A stretch of 64,000 bases of DNA from Pterois miles (GCA_947000775.1 CAMQGK010000341.1:10579501-10643500), one strand, 5' to 3'. Shown: positions 35,226 to 47,698, numbered from the stretch's first letter. Notes: generated by a model not told the origin, from the letters alone. Translations and numbers: made by a program.

Positions 35226-35979
35226 AACGTAGCCTATTACTCTGCTGATTAGGCTCCTGCCGACGCCATTTGCTGCTGCAGCTCCCTCCACCACCCTAAC
35301 CTCCTCCTTATTTGCTTAAGCTTTCTGTTAATTTGCAAATGTTAATTTTAGTTCATGTCTGTTAATTAGCGGAGGATTAGTTGTCTCAGCAGAATCCTTG
35401 TTGTTGCCTGGATACTTCCCGTGGTCAGCGGTCAACAAAGTCAAATGTATGAGCTCATAATTAAGTTGAAATTGCAGTATAACTTGGACAATACACTGCA
35501 GCTCACAGTACTGTATGTTCTGACTTCCCCACATTCCACAAGGCTTTGTGATCTGACATTTGTTTAAGCAATGTCTGGTTGAAAACACAAGGCTGAGAGC
35601 TGCTTCTTTTCCGTTGGTCATGTAGCTCCAGGGTTGAGTCAGCAGTTGGACAGGGACACAAGGTTACATAATCCGTATACCCTTTTGTGAATGTGTGTGT
35701 GCTCTTATTTAATTGATGCACTCCTCAGATTAAACATAGAATGTGAGCCTATTACATAAAAACGCAGCAACTATGACAACTTTATTCTCACCGAGAGCCT
35801 CTTGATGCACCTGGTCATGATTAAAATCATTGATATGTTTAAGGCACTGGGGAAACTTTGTTGCATGTTTTCACCAGTTTCCTGTCGCATTTACAATATC
35901 GATACAATATCAAAATTATGAAAATCTAGCAATACGATACGTATCATGATACGGTGGTTACAGCTCAGTATATTGTGGT

Positions 35980-36267
35980 ACGGGGGCTGGAGCCGATCCC
36001 AGCTGGCATTGGGTGAAGGCGGGGTACACCCTGGACAGGTTGCCAGTCAGTCTCAGGGCACATAGAGACAGACAACCATTCACATTCACAATTTAGAGTT
36101 ATCAATTAACCTAACATGCATTTCTTTGGATTGTGGGAGGAAGCCGGAGAACCTGGAGAAAACCCAAGCTTAGAGAACATGCAAACTCCACACAGAAGAG
36201 CTCCAAGTCAGATTCGAACCTGTGACCCTCTTGCTGTGAGGCGACAGCGCAAACCACTGCACAATGC
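35980..36267 (-). mobile_element. SINE-like repeat, copy 3
   Basis: It starts CGGGGGCTGGAGCCGATCCC and ends with GATTCGAACCTGTGACC and AACCACTGCAC. On the minus strand the head is tRNA-like, with B-box GGTTCGAATC. An A-tract (36372-36399) lies about 100 bp further on but is not adjacent to this element's tail. Confidence 0.7.
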
Positions 36268-36367
36268 AAAAAAATGATCTGAGCATCAATTCATAACTTC
36301 CTTCATTTTTAATAGTATGTAAGAACATGTTTAGGAAGAGCTGGAAAGACGAGAATGATCGTCTTTG

Positions 36368-36371
<4 letters not shown>

Positions 36372-36399
<28 letters not shown>
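36372..36399 (+). repeat. A(28) homopolymer
   Basis: Uninterrupted run of about 28 A. Possibly the tail of an old retroposed sequence, but I see no recognisable body beside it. Confidence 0.8.
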
Positions 36400-36402
<3 letters not shown>

Positions 36403-37216
36403 AGGCTCTACAGTACACTCAAGGGCACCACAGGAGTCTCATATCACCAACAAGGAAGTGACGGCCAAGGAGACTGAAAGAGAGCCAAGAGAGTTCAACA
36501 TGACGGAGCAGAGACAGACGCACACACACTGTAGCCTCCACAAAGGACTTCTACTTACTAATCTACTTACTTAATCCTCGCTGTTCATAAGGGGGTTTTG
36601 TATGTGAGTGTTGTGGATGTGGGATGCTTCCACTTCAGCAGGTTAATCATTTCCATATGCCCTCTAATCATTCTACCACACTCACACTCATAAGATGTTC
36701 TGTAAAATGTGCGCCATGAGGCTGGCATGTTAATGAACGTGGGGTAAACAAGCTAGTCATTATTATGAATTATTAGGTGGAATTTATGCAGTCTTGTTCT
36801 TAATGGTGTATAACCTTGAGGCTTGTCCGCTCTTTCAATTCCCAATTATGCACACACATACATATACATAGGCCTGCACACGCACAATTTGACAGGGCAA
36901 TGCTCCTGACAGCTTATCAGGGCAGGAATTCACTAGTCCTTGGACATGTGAAATGCACCATGGAGATATCACATTGAGAGTTAACCCTGTCACAGCCAGA
37001 CAGGACATGAACCCTGTACACTGTGAAGCCACAACAAAAAGCACTGGCGCAATAACAAGGTTCTCCATCACTGCAGCACCCAAAAACGATTCCTAGAAAG
37101 CTCTCATGCAGATGTACCATCGTGTTTCCAGGGATGAAACAGTGGTGCTCATTTTACTTTTGATTAGCCAATACCAAATGCATTAGCCAATACCAAATGC
37201 ATTCTTTCATTCTTCT
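36400..37216. other. Intergenic, no gene seen
   Basis: Mostly non-repetitive. A 19-base unit containing TTAGCCAATACCAAATGC is present twice in tandem at about 37163-37201, just before a SINE. No coding exon. Confidence 0.5.
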
Positions 37217-37545
37217 GGGGGCGGCAGTAGCTCAGTCCGTAAGGACTTGGGTTAGGATGTGGAGGACCCGGGTTCAAATCCCCCATGGACCAAGACCAAC
37301 TGGTTGCTGGAGAGGTGCCAGTTTACCTCTTGGGCACTGCCGAGGTGCCCCTGAGCAAGGCACCAAACCCCCAACTGCTCTGGGCGCTTGTCAGGAGCAG
37401 CCCCCTCACTCTGACATCTCTCCATTGACATGTATATGTACTGTGTGAACTGTACTGTGTGAACAACAGAGTGTAAATCTGAATTTCCCCACTGTGGGAC
37501 TAATAAAGGAATATCTTTCTTCTTTCTTTCTTTTCTTTCTTTCTA
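37217..37545 (+). mobile_element. tRNA-derived SINE, plus orientation
   Basis: A-box-like TAGCTCAGTCC at 37228-37238 and a perfect B-box GGTTCAAATCC at 37271-37281 mark a tRNA-derived head. The body continues through a GGCACTGCCGAGGTGCCCCT segment. The tail AATTTCCCCACTGTGGGACT then AATAAAGGAATATC is the shared 3' end of several fish SINE/LINE pairs, followed by TTTC repeats. About 300 bp, apparently full length. Confidence 0.8.
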
Positions 37546-37548
37546 ACA

Positions 37549-38020
37549 GCCAGCAGAGGGCGACTCCGCTGGTTGCAAAAATAGTCAGATTGTACAGAAG
37601 TCTATGAGAAAATTATGAATTTTAGGGCCATATTGAGGGGGACAAAAAATCAGAGATTACGATAATAAAGTCATAACTTTGAGAAAAAGGTTGTAATATT
37701 AAAAGAATAAAGTCATAACTTATGAATTTATTCACATAATATTACAACTTTTATTCTCGTAATATTATGACTTTATTCTTGAAATCTCAGATTTATTTAT
37801 TTTTCCTCAGTGTGGCCCTAATAATATTATAGAAATTAATCCTACTTCTCACTTGATTTATTACCTCAGTAAACATTGTAAACATGAGTTTATGGTCTCA
37901 ATCACTAGTTTCACGCCTTCTTCAATACAGCATGATGTTCATTTTAAATTATGGTCCTATTTAGAGTCAAATAGACCATAATGCAGGGCACGCTTTGGGG
38001 GCGTGGCTACCTTGTGATTC
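37549..38020 (-). repeat. Dispersed repeat Q, copy 1 (split by an insertion)
   Basis: Its left part (about 37549-37621, GCAGAGGGCGACTCCGCTGG) and right part (about 37828-38020, GTAAACATGAGTTTATGGTC and AAATAGACCATAA) are contiguous, in reverse orientation, in the copy at 49097-49628. The fold-back element at 37622-37827 interrupts it. Confidence 0.7.
37622..37827. mobile_element. Fold-back (palindromic) MITE
   Basis: The left arm TTAGGGCCATATTGAGG ... CAGAGATT ... AATAAAGTCATAA is mirrored by the right arm TTATGACTTTATT ... AATCTCAG ... CCTCAGTGTGGCCCTAA. Almost the whole ~200 bp can fold into one hairpin. There is no coding capacity. Confidence 0.8.
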
Positions 38021-38360
38021 GTCTTTAACCTTTTTACAATGTGTTTTCAGTTCATCAGAGTTCATTTTTGTACATGTTGCTGGCCTAAAATGCCTGATTT
38101 CATTACCTGTAAGGAGATGAGCCACTGCGGAGGAGCTGCAGGTGCGTCTGCGGCCGCAGGAGGGCAGAGCTGCAGGTCCGCAGCAGGTGACCGGAAATGA
38201 TACGCCATAAATGTTTGCGTTCACGGCCTAGGCCACTTCATGTACAGCCAAATTAAGGATCTCATCCTGGTTATAATTAGCAATTACAGCACGTCGGCAT
38301 AATTAAAAAATAATAGTAATGTTTCTGCTGTTTGAGACTGTTGATCCCTGATGTAGGTAG

Positions 38361-38537
38361 AGCCTCATTCAGCCCAAACGTTTTGAATCTGAGGAGCAGA
38401 GAGACCTGGTGGACTTCTTGTACTGGAGCAAAGAGGCCAAGTGGACGTGTTGTGCTTTGACAATGAGAAGACGTTTAACTTGGATCAGACTGTGGAGGAC
38501 TTCACTGCTAAAGACCTAGCTGAGGGCCTTCAGACAG
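38361..38537 (+). pseudogene. Exon-like fragment with a one-base frame break
   Basis: After AG at 38359-38360 the frame reads SLIQPKRFESEEQRDLVDFL then YWSKEAK. Near 38438-38441 it must shift by one base (consistent with one base missing) to continue VDVLCFDNEKTFNLDQTVED, then FTAKDLAEGLQTG, and it ends at a consensus donor CAG|GTGAGT. The residue composition is protein-like on both sides of the break. I do not recognise the family and see no partner exons. It may be a decayed exon, an assembly indel in a real exon, or chance. Confidence 0.4.
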
Positions 38538-38814
38538 GTGAGTAGCTACAACAACAAACTACTGAGCTCTTGCTGAACGTTGCCCAGACGTGCGCTAAGT
38601 GGTGCGTAAAAACGGTGCACGTGTGATATGTGTGTTTGTGGCTGCAGCCACAGTGGAGTTTATATAGTTTACACATTATCCGCAACGTGTTGTCTGCTAT
38701 GGTGGTGTTTCAGGTGGTGTTGTGTCCATGGCTCGTTTTTAATTCCAATTATTTTTGGAGTTGTCTGAGTTTTGTCTCTGGTTAATTCTTGTGAGGCTGC
38801 ACTGAGGAAGTTGT
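38538..38814. other. Sequence after the exon-like fragment
   Basis: No further exon found. If the fragment is a real exon, this would be intron, up to the hAT-like insertion at 38823. Confidence 0.4.
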
Positions 38815-38822
38815 ATATTTAC

Positions 38823-39471
38823 TAGAGCTGTCAATCGATTTAGATATTTAATTGTGATTAATTGCATGATTGCCCATAGTACAAATTAAGCACACATATT
38901 TTATTTGTTCAAAATGTACCTTAGGGGAGATTTGTGAAGTTTTTAATAAACTTAGCAACATGGGAGTGGGGAAATATGCTGTGTTTTGCAAATATATGTG
39001 AATATTTATTATTGGAAATCAATTAACAATACAGAACTTTGGCAAATATTGTCCAGAAACCCACAGAGGTACTGCATTTAGCATAAAGAGTATGCTGAAA
39101 CCATAACATGGCAAACCCAAGCCCAAAAGAAAACAACAGCTGTCAGCGTGTCAGTGTGCTGGCTTGACTATGACTTGCCCCAAACTGCATGATTATCATA
39201 AAGAGGTCATGTCTGTAAAGGGGAGACTCGTGGGTACCCATAGAATGCATTTTCATTCACATATTTTGAGGTCAGAGGTCAACTGACCCCTTTAAAAATG
39301 GCCATGACAGTTTGTCCTGGCAAAATTTAGCATAAGTTTGGAGTGTTATTCAACCCCCTTCATGACAAGCTAGTATGACATGGTTGGCACCAATGGATTC
39401 TTTTGATTTTGTGGTTTAATATGATGCCATTTGTGCAGTATCTTATCATCACATTAACTCTGACAGCCCTA
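38823..39471 (+). mobile_element. Non-autonomous hAT-like element, copy 2
   Basis: Ends TAGAGCTGTCAA and CTGACAGCCCTA. The flanking 8-mers are ATATTTAC (38815-38822) and ATATTTAT (39472-39479), a 7/8 match, as expected for the 8-bp duplication of hAT elements. The internal core is the same as copies 1 and 4. No transposase. Confidence 0.8.
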
Positions 39472-40773
39472 ATATTTATATAATTCATAATTAGATATAT
39501 GCGCAGCCTGCAGAATGCCCATCTGTTGCTTTGGATATTAGGGTTGTTGTGATGTTGTGTATAAGTTGATATTTAATGTAATCTCTTGTAGCCTAAAGAT
39601 GGTCTTTAATATTATTCTATAATATTAACAGCCTAGTATTGTATATTATCACCCCCCTTAAAATGGCAGTAACGTGTACTCAGATGACATTTTAATGACC
39701 TACTTTTTACTGTTACTTGCACAACTATTTTTACTTTTCTTCTACTTGAGTAAAATCTAAAGTACTTTTACTTCTCTTTCCACCTCTGTTTCCTGCCATG
39801 TTTGATTAGGCACTCCACTGTTTGATGCTCTTGCTTTACTGTACCAATGGCTTGTTAGAAGTGGCTGTAGTCCTTCAGTTTGATCAACAGGTGTCAGAGA
39901 GCACTTCTCTTTCATATGTGGGATTGAGCTCAGGAATCCCACTGTGAAAAGCCGGCTACTCTTTGATCACTGATTCATTCTGATCCAGAGCTAAAGAATA
40001 ATCAGTGTTGTGAAAATGGGACACGGGCCTGTTAACAGCCTCAGTGGAGCTCAAATGGTGGTGTCCAGAGAGCTGTACAGAAATAGTTGACCTTTTTTAG
40101 ATTTTGGTCTGTGAGTGTGAGGATTTTAGTTACGACTGGAACAAAATATGTTTGTTTTAGAGTGAAGTCTGATTCCTCTGATCCCACTTCTCATAACTGG
40201 AGCAGATGCTTTGGTTGACTAATTTTTGGACCCATCCACTTATTATGCATCCATTTGTATTAAAGGTAGGAAAAAGTCATTATTTTTTCATTATGTTTTG
40301 TGTTGGTTACCTGTCCACTTGATAAATACAATACAGGCTTCTTTTTAGGTTTACAGTCTCTTCTCTTCTCTATGTTTTATGAGCTATATGCCACCAATTA
40401 TATGATGATATTATATATATAATTACAGTCAGTTTATTTATTGAATGGTTTCTGTCTTAAGTCTCATTTAAATAGGTAAAATATAGAGGTCTTCTGATGC
40501 CATTTTTTCCTTCCTGATACTGATTCTGATAATTGTGGTATCGGCTGATTACTGAGTACCAATCTGACACTGATTTTAATATATACTGATGAATAAAAAC
40601 AAAATAAATGTATATATAAATATAATATAAATATATATATGTATACGTATATATATTACACACAGTGATTGTAATTATTATTATTTATTTATTCAAAATA
40701 AACTGTACACACACTGTCTGCTACACCTACGGTCACAGCTATAATACCACCGACAACCCTACACTCACCGCCG

Positions 40774-40775
<2 letters not shown>

Positions 40776-40821
<46 letters not shown>
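40776..40821 (+). repeat. (CA)n microsatellite
   Basis: About 23 uninterrupted CA units. Confidence 0.95.
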
Positions 40822-40823
<2 letters not shown>

Positions 40824-41701
40824 TCTGTTGGAAACTCGCTAAAGTTATGCTGCAATGACAGAGCGTATGTGTGTGGTGGTGAGCACAAAGCTACCAGCAG
40901 AGCTGCAGCTGCTAACGTAGCACCATTTGTCTGATAATCGCTAAAGTTAAGCCGGGCAACTAAATGATGCAGTGGTGGTGGTGGACTTTTATTGGGAAAG
41001 TGGCTGCATGCTGCATACACGCAACACCGTGACTGCTACCATAGCTCCCTTGACAGTGAACTGGGGACAGTGAATGCAGCAGGGTGGCTGCTAACTCCTG
41101 ATGGGTGAACTGAGGACTAATCTTGTTGGTCAATGGTTACATTTTTGAAAATTAAATTAGCATCCCTTTTTTTGGCTAAACATTTTTTTTTCCTGGGTTA
41201 ATGAATTATGGTATTGTATCGGTTCATAAACTAGCGTAAGCGCCGATACCCGATCCTTAATTTTGGGTGGTATCAGACACATTTCCAGTACTGGTATTGG
41301 CTTCAGGTACTGGTATTGGCAACAACTCTTTGTTTTCCTCAAAGTTCAAATGCAAGGCTTAAATACAAAATGTCCTCAATATGTCATTTTTATCTGGCTG
41401 CTAATCAGTCACTAATACACCATGTGCCCAGTCTGCTTTGTCCTGATCGGAGGTCCAAAATCACACGCACTGCTACCCCCCCCCCCTCAAAAAAAAACCA
41501 TCTTAGGAAACTTTGCAGTGATTTAAATGTTTTTGTTCTAAATGTCTCAACATTATCTCTAGCACAGTAGCTAAAATATGTTTACTACAGGCAGAACCAC
41601 TCACAACTTCCACCCTTCATGCAATTCCAGCAGATTTTTTTGGCCTCTACCAACATCAAAGCATCACTGATAGTGCCAGCTGGACTGCAACAGCAGTGGT
41701 G

Positions 41702-41705
<4 letters not shown>

Positions 41706-41737
<32 letters not shown>
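41706..41737 (+). repeat. (GT)n microsatellite
   Basis: About 16 GT units. Confidence 0.95.
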
Positions 41738-41738
<1 letters not shown>

Positions 41739-43305
41739 GAGAGTGAGAGACTTGGACTAAGGCCCAACAGCCATTGGCATATTTGTGTTGATAAAAACAT
41801 CTTCACACACCTTTATCTCTGGATGCTGTGACATTTATCCAGAAGAGGAGTTGTTGCTGTTGTCCACTGAGGACAGTCCTCACTGAAGGACAGAAATGTC
41901 TGGATGGCTCTACAGGCCGATCCACTCGAATCTCTAAAACACTGCTCACTGCTAATTGTTTGACAGGATGTCTGAGGACGGCACTGTCTGTACCCTTGGG
42001 CACGATCTGAGCTCTGTGGGGTCTGGCCCTGGACGTTTAGCACCTTGGATTTATTACCCGAAAGGAATGCTCTGCTTCTATCTAACACTCTTGTGTTGCA
42101 GTATATAATTATTTATCAAACACAGAATAAGTAATTATTTCTGACAGACATCTTTAGCCAAAAGGTGCTGAGAAAGACCGAATGGGGATCTGTTCCATTC
42201 ACTGTCTTAGATGCGGTGCTATCGTTGACCACTATATAGATCATTTGGGTGCTATTTAAACCTGAATATCCCATAAAGCAGGAAGCTGTTACTTCTGTCT
42301 GTGTGGAAGATGCATCATGTGCAGTTTTCAGAGGACAGCTGGTGTTGCCCATCAAGACTTCGAAGCAGCTGGGACTCCTGGTGGCGACCAAAAATGCTAA
42401 TTAAAAATTGAAAATTTGAAAGGCTACAATTTTAATGAGATGTGAATCATTATGTGATATTTCATAATCCCAGGGAAAACATCAAGCCACCAAATCACCA
42501 TTTGGACAAAGTGCTCATAGAGTGATCAGTGTGAGTGGTTTCTAGCTGGTTGGAGCTAAAGGTTAATTATTGTTTGTTTGGCTGAAGCACCTTTTGTTGT
42601 ATTCAAAAGTATTTCTTTGTGGCACTTCATTAAAATGCACATGTTTTCTGGTATTCTGCAGTTAATGTCAACATCGTCTCCTTCAGCACGTATTTGATGA
42701 CATATTTCTTTTTTCACAGTTTGAATGAATTGCATCTTCAATAGGAACTTGTAATCTACTTAAACTAGTTAGCCTAATAAATTACTATGTCATTCATTAC
42801 AGACTTGTCCACCACTGACTTCTCTTCATACATTCCTGTGTGATGGTCCAAGATAGAGTCCTGACATTTGGCCCGATAATAAGACTATAGCATCCTCATT
42901 ATTCAAGATTTACGACCATAATCGTCCACACTGTGGTGCTATGATTAAAGGGTTTGCTAAAGAGGCCATGCATTCTGTAAACTGACCAATCTCAGCACTG
43001 TTTTCATTCGTGTATTCATTGTGATACAATCAGTTTTGTAGGACATCGCTCTAGAGTTGAACATGACAAAACTGAAGCCTGCACACAGAAGTTATGGGGG
43101 CCGTAGAAAACATTAGTTTTTACTTTGTTAATAGATCAACGAGTCTACACCGGTGTTTCCAATAAATCAGGTTGATTAGACCTGCGGGTTCAAGTTAGGC
43201 GGAGCTATGCTTGGTTAACCAAACTCCATGTCACCAGGCTTAGTGTAATAATAAGAATAATGAAAATAAAGGTATCCTGAAGTTAAGGCATGATCCAGAG
43301 GCTTT

Positions 43306-43822
43306 AAAGGAACACTGTGTAACATTTTGAGGGCTCTGTTAGGGCTCCGTTAGCAGAACATATAATATTCATGGCTACAGTATTTTTTCATTAGTACATA
43401 ATCACCTGAAACTAAGAATTGTGTTTTTGTTGGCTTTGAATGAACCCTTCATATCTACATAGAGAGTGGATCCTCTTGACAGAGTCCACGTTGCTCTGCA
43501 ATGTTTCTACAGTAGCCCAGAACTGACAAACCAAACACTGGCTCTGGAGAGAGCCTCTCACATCTTTACGTTTACCTTAAGGCCGCCGTAGATTTCTGAC
43601 ACGCTTGTGACGTACCGTGGTACCGCCAGCTGACTTCTGACTTCTGTTGCTCCTGAAGTAGTTATATCATGGTAAGGATGACCTCTGAGTGAGGCGAACG
43701 GCGTTTGCACTCTGCAGCTCACATTACCACAGTCATGGAAAGGGAGGAGTGAGGGGAGGGGGGACTCTGTTGGTTGCACTCTGCAACCACACCACTAGAT
43801 GCTGCCATAAACTGCACTTTTA
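43306..43822 (-). repeat. Dispersed repeat R, copy 2 (inverted)
   Basis: About 515 bp. The left end GGCTTTAAAGGAACACTGTG and the right end CATAAACTGCACTTTTAAG are weak inverted complements, suggesting a non-autonomous DNA transposon. It is the reverse complement of the repeat at 32374 over most of that copy's length. Confidence 0.65.
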
Positions 43823-43829
43823 AGAAAAA

Positions 43830-46800
43830 GTGTGTTTTGAAACAAGGGGACACTTCATAATAACATGAACAAAGTCAAAGTTACCAAATCAATAAGAACA
43901 AATGAACTGCTAATAAACAAGTAGATTGTAGTAAACAGACTGCTAGATATCAGTATCTGTTAGTTTCTGTCATGCTGATAGTTTTATTCATGAATCATTA
44001 CTCGTTATTGAACTATCACAAGCTAGCAAATAAATACCAAGTGTTCCAGCTGATTGTTCAGATGCATCAATTAGGCTGACGATGTCACAGGCTTAAACTG
44101 TCTGTAAGGTTCCACATTGACACATCCAGTAGGCCTTTTTCACTGAGGACATGTAGTGGAAGCACAGGTATAAATGATAAACTTAATGATGGCTAAATTC
44201 CGTTTAGCTGCTTCGGTTTCAGGGTGCTGATATTGTGCTCGCCGGCTTAGTGGGCCACTAGAATAGAGCAGAACCATCGTTAATGTTATTAGCACACCTG
44301 TGCTCTTCCCGCTATGCTGTGACAAAGGCCTATAAGCTCTCAATACTCAGTTCCCTCCTGCTTCCATTGTTTGTGCTAAGCCAGACTTATCACATCCCTG
44401 ACCACGCTACCTACTGAATGCACAGAGAATATTGATATGATATTGACCTTCTCATCCAAATCCTGGCAAAATAAGCAAACAGACATGCTCACTCTTCATT
44501 CAGAGAGCGGTCACTATGCAGATTCACAAAATCGAGGAAATCGCCTCAGCTCTAACACAGCTTGTGGTCAAGTAATTTAATATACTATAAATATAGAGTT
44601 TTTCAGACAAACATTCATTATTACCTCCTTACATGTTCCTCACTACTTCCTCCCTTTCTTAGGATCTTGTTCTAACTTTGCATCTATGGACAGTGATGAT
44701 AAAAGGCACAGATGTAAAGACATAAACAACATGTGCTTCAATAAAAGCCACAGCGCTCTCAGTCATATAGCAGCCTTTTACACAAAGACGTCCACCCAAC
44801 CAGCTGTCACTGAATAAAATTGTAATTGCCTGGCACAAAGAATGAGAGGAAACCACCTTCACTTTAAGCACCCTAATCTTGTTCTGTTTATTCTCAGATG
44901 CTGTTTGAATTTGTCTTCTGCTGTGTTGAACATAATGCTTGCATGGATTATGCAGATGTGTGAGGAGCAGAGGTTATTTTGTCTGATTTCTTGAAAGATC
45001 TCAAGTGATGAGCGGTTTTAATAATTATTGTGCGTACTGTTTGCTGGGACGGTTTTGAAAGCAGGAGGTTCAGCTGTTTTAGCTGATTGTCAATACCAAC
45101 CGGCAATTAACTGTCTGTCTTGCATCAGACATCACATTTATTCATATGTTTTATTTTGTATTATTGTCATTCTTTTGTCATTTAAATGTAGTATTTTAGT
45201 AAATTTTGGGGGGTAAAGTCTAAGCAATGTTCAGTTATTGTCTTCTCTAAAGCCTATAATGTTGTCACAATACTGTAATTTCTGAAAAAAATGACAGCAC
45301 ATTGAGGTCATAAGATTTTTATTAAAAGATAAATAGTGGTGTGTGTGTCAGCTTGCTGTCGGAGAGAGGAGATCGATATAGATAGGCATATGTTTATATG
45401 ATAAGTTTCAAATATTCAGTATTGACACGTATCAGTATTCTTGACAACACCTCTAAAGCCTGTGATTTATGTTAGCAATGTGAATAGCCACATTTGTCAA
45501 CAAAAATGACCAATCATGAACAGCGTCTTTTCTTCATCATGCTGTGTTTATTGTAGGGTGTCACATTGATTTGTCATAAGCCAGATGCAGGGTTACCGGC
45601 CTGCAGTGACTCCTCATTTCCTGTCCCTTGTTGTCACTGTAAAAAATGTGAACAAACATGCTTGATTGTAATCCATCAATAAAGCATGAACATGTCATCT
45701 TGGAGACACAGTTCAGCAACCTGCAGAATTGGTTACATGATCATCTTGTCTGTTTCTCTCAGACGTGCGGCGGCGGGGCGCTCAGATGGCTGCAGCCACA
45801 CAGCTGGGCCCGCCGGTGGTCAGCTACAGTTAAGTGGCTCGGGCAGCAATCAAGCAGCTGCAGAACAAACCAATACACACAACAAATGAGGGGCTGGCAG
45901 TCCCCTGCTTCAAATTCACAGTTGGTTGCTGTAGAGTCATCCATCCAGCAAATCTGTTCCCCCCCTAATTAAGTTGGAAAGGGGGAGTGAGAGGGTCATT
46001 AAACACTTATTTATTTGGCAAACCACTGGTACAGAACGGCAATCGTATTCTTCTCACCGGGTCATATAATTGGTCTGAACAATGATAAGCTTAGCGCCAT
46101 GCAGAGTGACGGGCAAGGGTGCTTGGTGGTGCTGTAAATTGAGCTATGCCTGTGGCACACAAACTTTGATCATTACATCCTCAGCGGGGGATGGCGCTGA
46201 TGAATACCCGCGTTGACCTCAAAAGCTCAAACGCATTTTGGTAGCTGAAGTCAGCTCACACATAATGCTTTATTGCTGGAAATGAAAACAGGATAGGTGT
46301 CCTATGAGAAGTGGTGGTATACCAGGTGCGATTGCATCACAAACGAGCAAAAAAGAGGAGAGGATTCAATTTGGGGAGAAGTGTATCACACGGCCAGAGT
46401 GGCCCTTGTGCTTGTCAGAGATTGGGAGAGAGGAGCGTTAATCATGGCACACAACCCGCCACCTCCAGGGCTACAGCTCTGGCTGTTTGAGCATTCTGCA
46501 AACTGAAATACAGTCGGTGTCACAGAAAAGGTCAATGGCATTGTTAGGAGGCCCTGTGAGGACACTGAACAGGTGCTCTTTATTTGACAAATATAAGACA
46601 CTGTGCTCCTCTAGACTCTGTTCGGAAAGCGGTCAGTAAATCAGGTCAGAACGTTCGCACAAACCAGCTCTCAGATTATGAAATTTACTGTCGTTTGTAC
46701 AAAGGCGTTCTCGTACAATCGGTAAGTTTAGCTTTATGAATTTCAAACCCAGTTTTTGGTACTATTTATGGCCAGCTTGTTGTGCAGTAGCCATCCAATG
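43830..46800. other. Intergenic, largely non-repetitive
   Basis: No coding exon recognised. The stretch 46020-46290 looks non-repetitive and of higher complexity than its surroundings, so it could be conserved noncoding DNA. That is only an impression from composition. Confidence 0.4.
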
Positions 46801-46806
46801 TCTTTA

Positions 46807-47215
46807 CCAGGGCTGTCAAAGTTAACGGGATAGTAATGCGATGACTTTATGATAATCACATGCAGTTTTGGGGCAAGTCATAGTCAACTCAGCACACTGA
46901 CACGCTGACAGCTGTTGTTGGCTGTTGGGCTGCAGTTTGCCATGTTATGATTTGAGCCTATTTTTATGTTAAATGCAGTACCTGTGAGTATTTCTGGGCA
47001 ATATTTGTCTTTGTTTTGTGTTGTTAATTAATTTCCAATAATAAATATACTGTATACATACATTTGCATAAAGCAGCATAGTTGCTCCCTCCAATGTTGA
47101 TAAGAGTATTAAATACTTGATAATTAAGTTACATTTTGAGCAGATAAAATTGTTATTCATTTCTGATTAATCATGTGATTAATCAAATTAAATATTTAAA
47201 TGTATTGACAACCCT
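46807..47215 (-). mobile_element. Non-autonomous hAT-like element, copy 3, internally deleted
   Basis: Reverse orientation: CAGGGCTGTCAAAGTTAAC at the left and TATTGACAACCCTG at the right. It carries the GCAAGTCATAGTCAA and CAGCACACTGACACGCTGAC segments of the family but lacks the GGTCAGAGGTCAAGGGA core, so it is about 240 bp shorter than copies 1, 2 and 4. Confidence 0.7.
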
Positions 47216-47367
47216 GGTACTGACATTCGGTATGTTTATATATTGTATATAGTAATTGTTACTGTGTTGGATTCAGATTGCCTACCAAAGCACAAGAGAT
47301 TCTGATGCATGGATACAATACCAAACTCTATCAAAATGCTCTCCTCCTCCTCCTTTTGAATTACATT

Positions 47368-47698
47368 GGGGGGGGGGGGGGGGGCTGGAGCCGATCCCAG
47401 CTGGCATTGGGCGAAGGCGGGGTACACCCTGGACAGGTCGCCAGTCCATCACAGGGCACATAGAGACAGACAACCATTCACGCTCACATCCACGTAATTT
47501 AGGCAATTTAGAGTCATCATTTAACCTAAAATTGCATGTCTTCAGACTGTGGGAGGAAGCCAAAGTACCCGGAGAAAACCCACACTTAAACAGGGAGAAC
47601 ATGCAAACTCAACACAGAAGAGCCCCAAGCCGGATTCGAACCAGCGACCCTCTTGCTGTGAGGCGACAGTGCTAACCACTACACTACCGTGCAGCCCG
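47368..47698 (-). mobile_element. tRNA-derived SINE-like repeat, copy 4 (best preserved)
   Basis: On the minus strand the head carries A-box TAGTGTAGTGG (47686-47676), fitting TRGYNNARNGG, and B-box GGTTCGAATCC (47642-47632), about 34 bases apart as in RNA polymerase III promoters. The body matches copies 1-3. The other end is a 17-base G run (47368-47384 on +). Confidence 0.75.

Larger units (their letters stand above)
39480..43300. other. Intergenic region with microsatellites
   Basis: No coding exon. Contains (CA)n at 40776-40821 and (GT)n at 41706-41737, with AT-rich TATATA runs near 40600-40660. Otherwise no feature I can name. Confidence 0.5.

Noticed and set aside
37217..37290. Functional tRNA gene
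   Set aside because: The B-box is perfect, but the sequence does not close an acceptor stem and runs into a SINE body and tail.
38117..38200. First exon and promoter of a new gene next to the exon-like fragment
   Set aside because: The GC-rich ATG-containing stretch partly follows repeat Q, and neither of its donors gives a frame that continues into 38361-38537.
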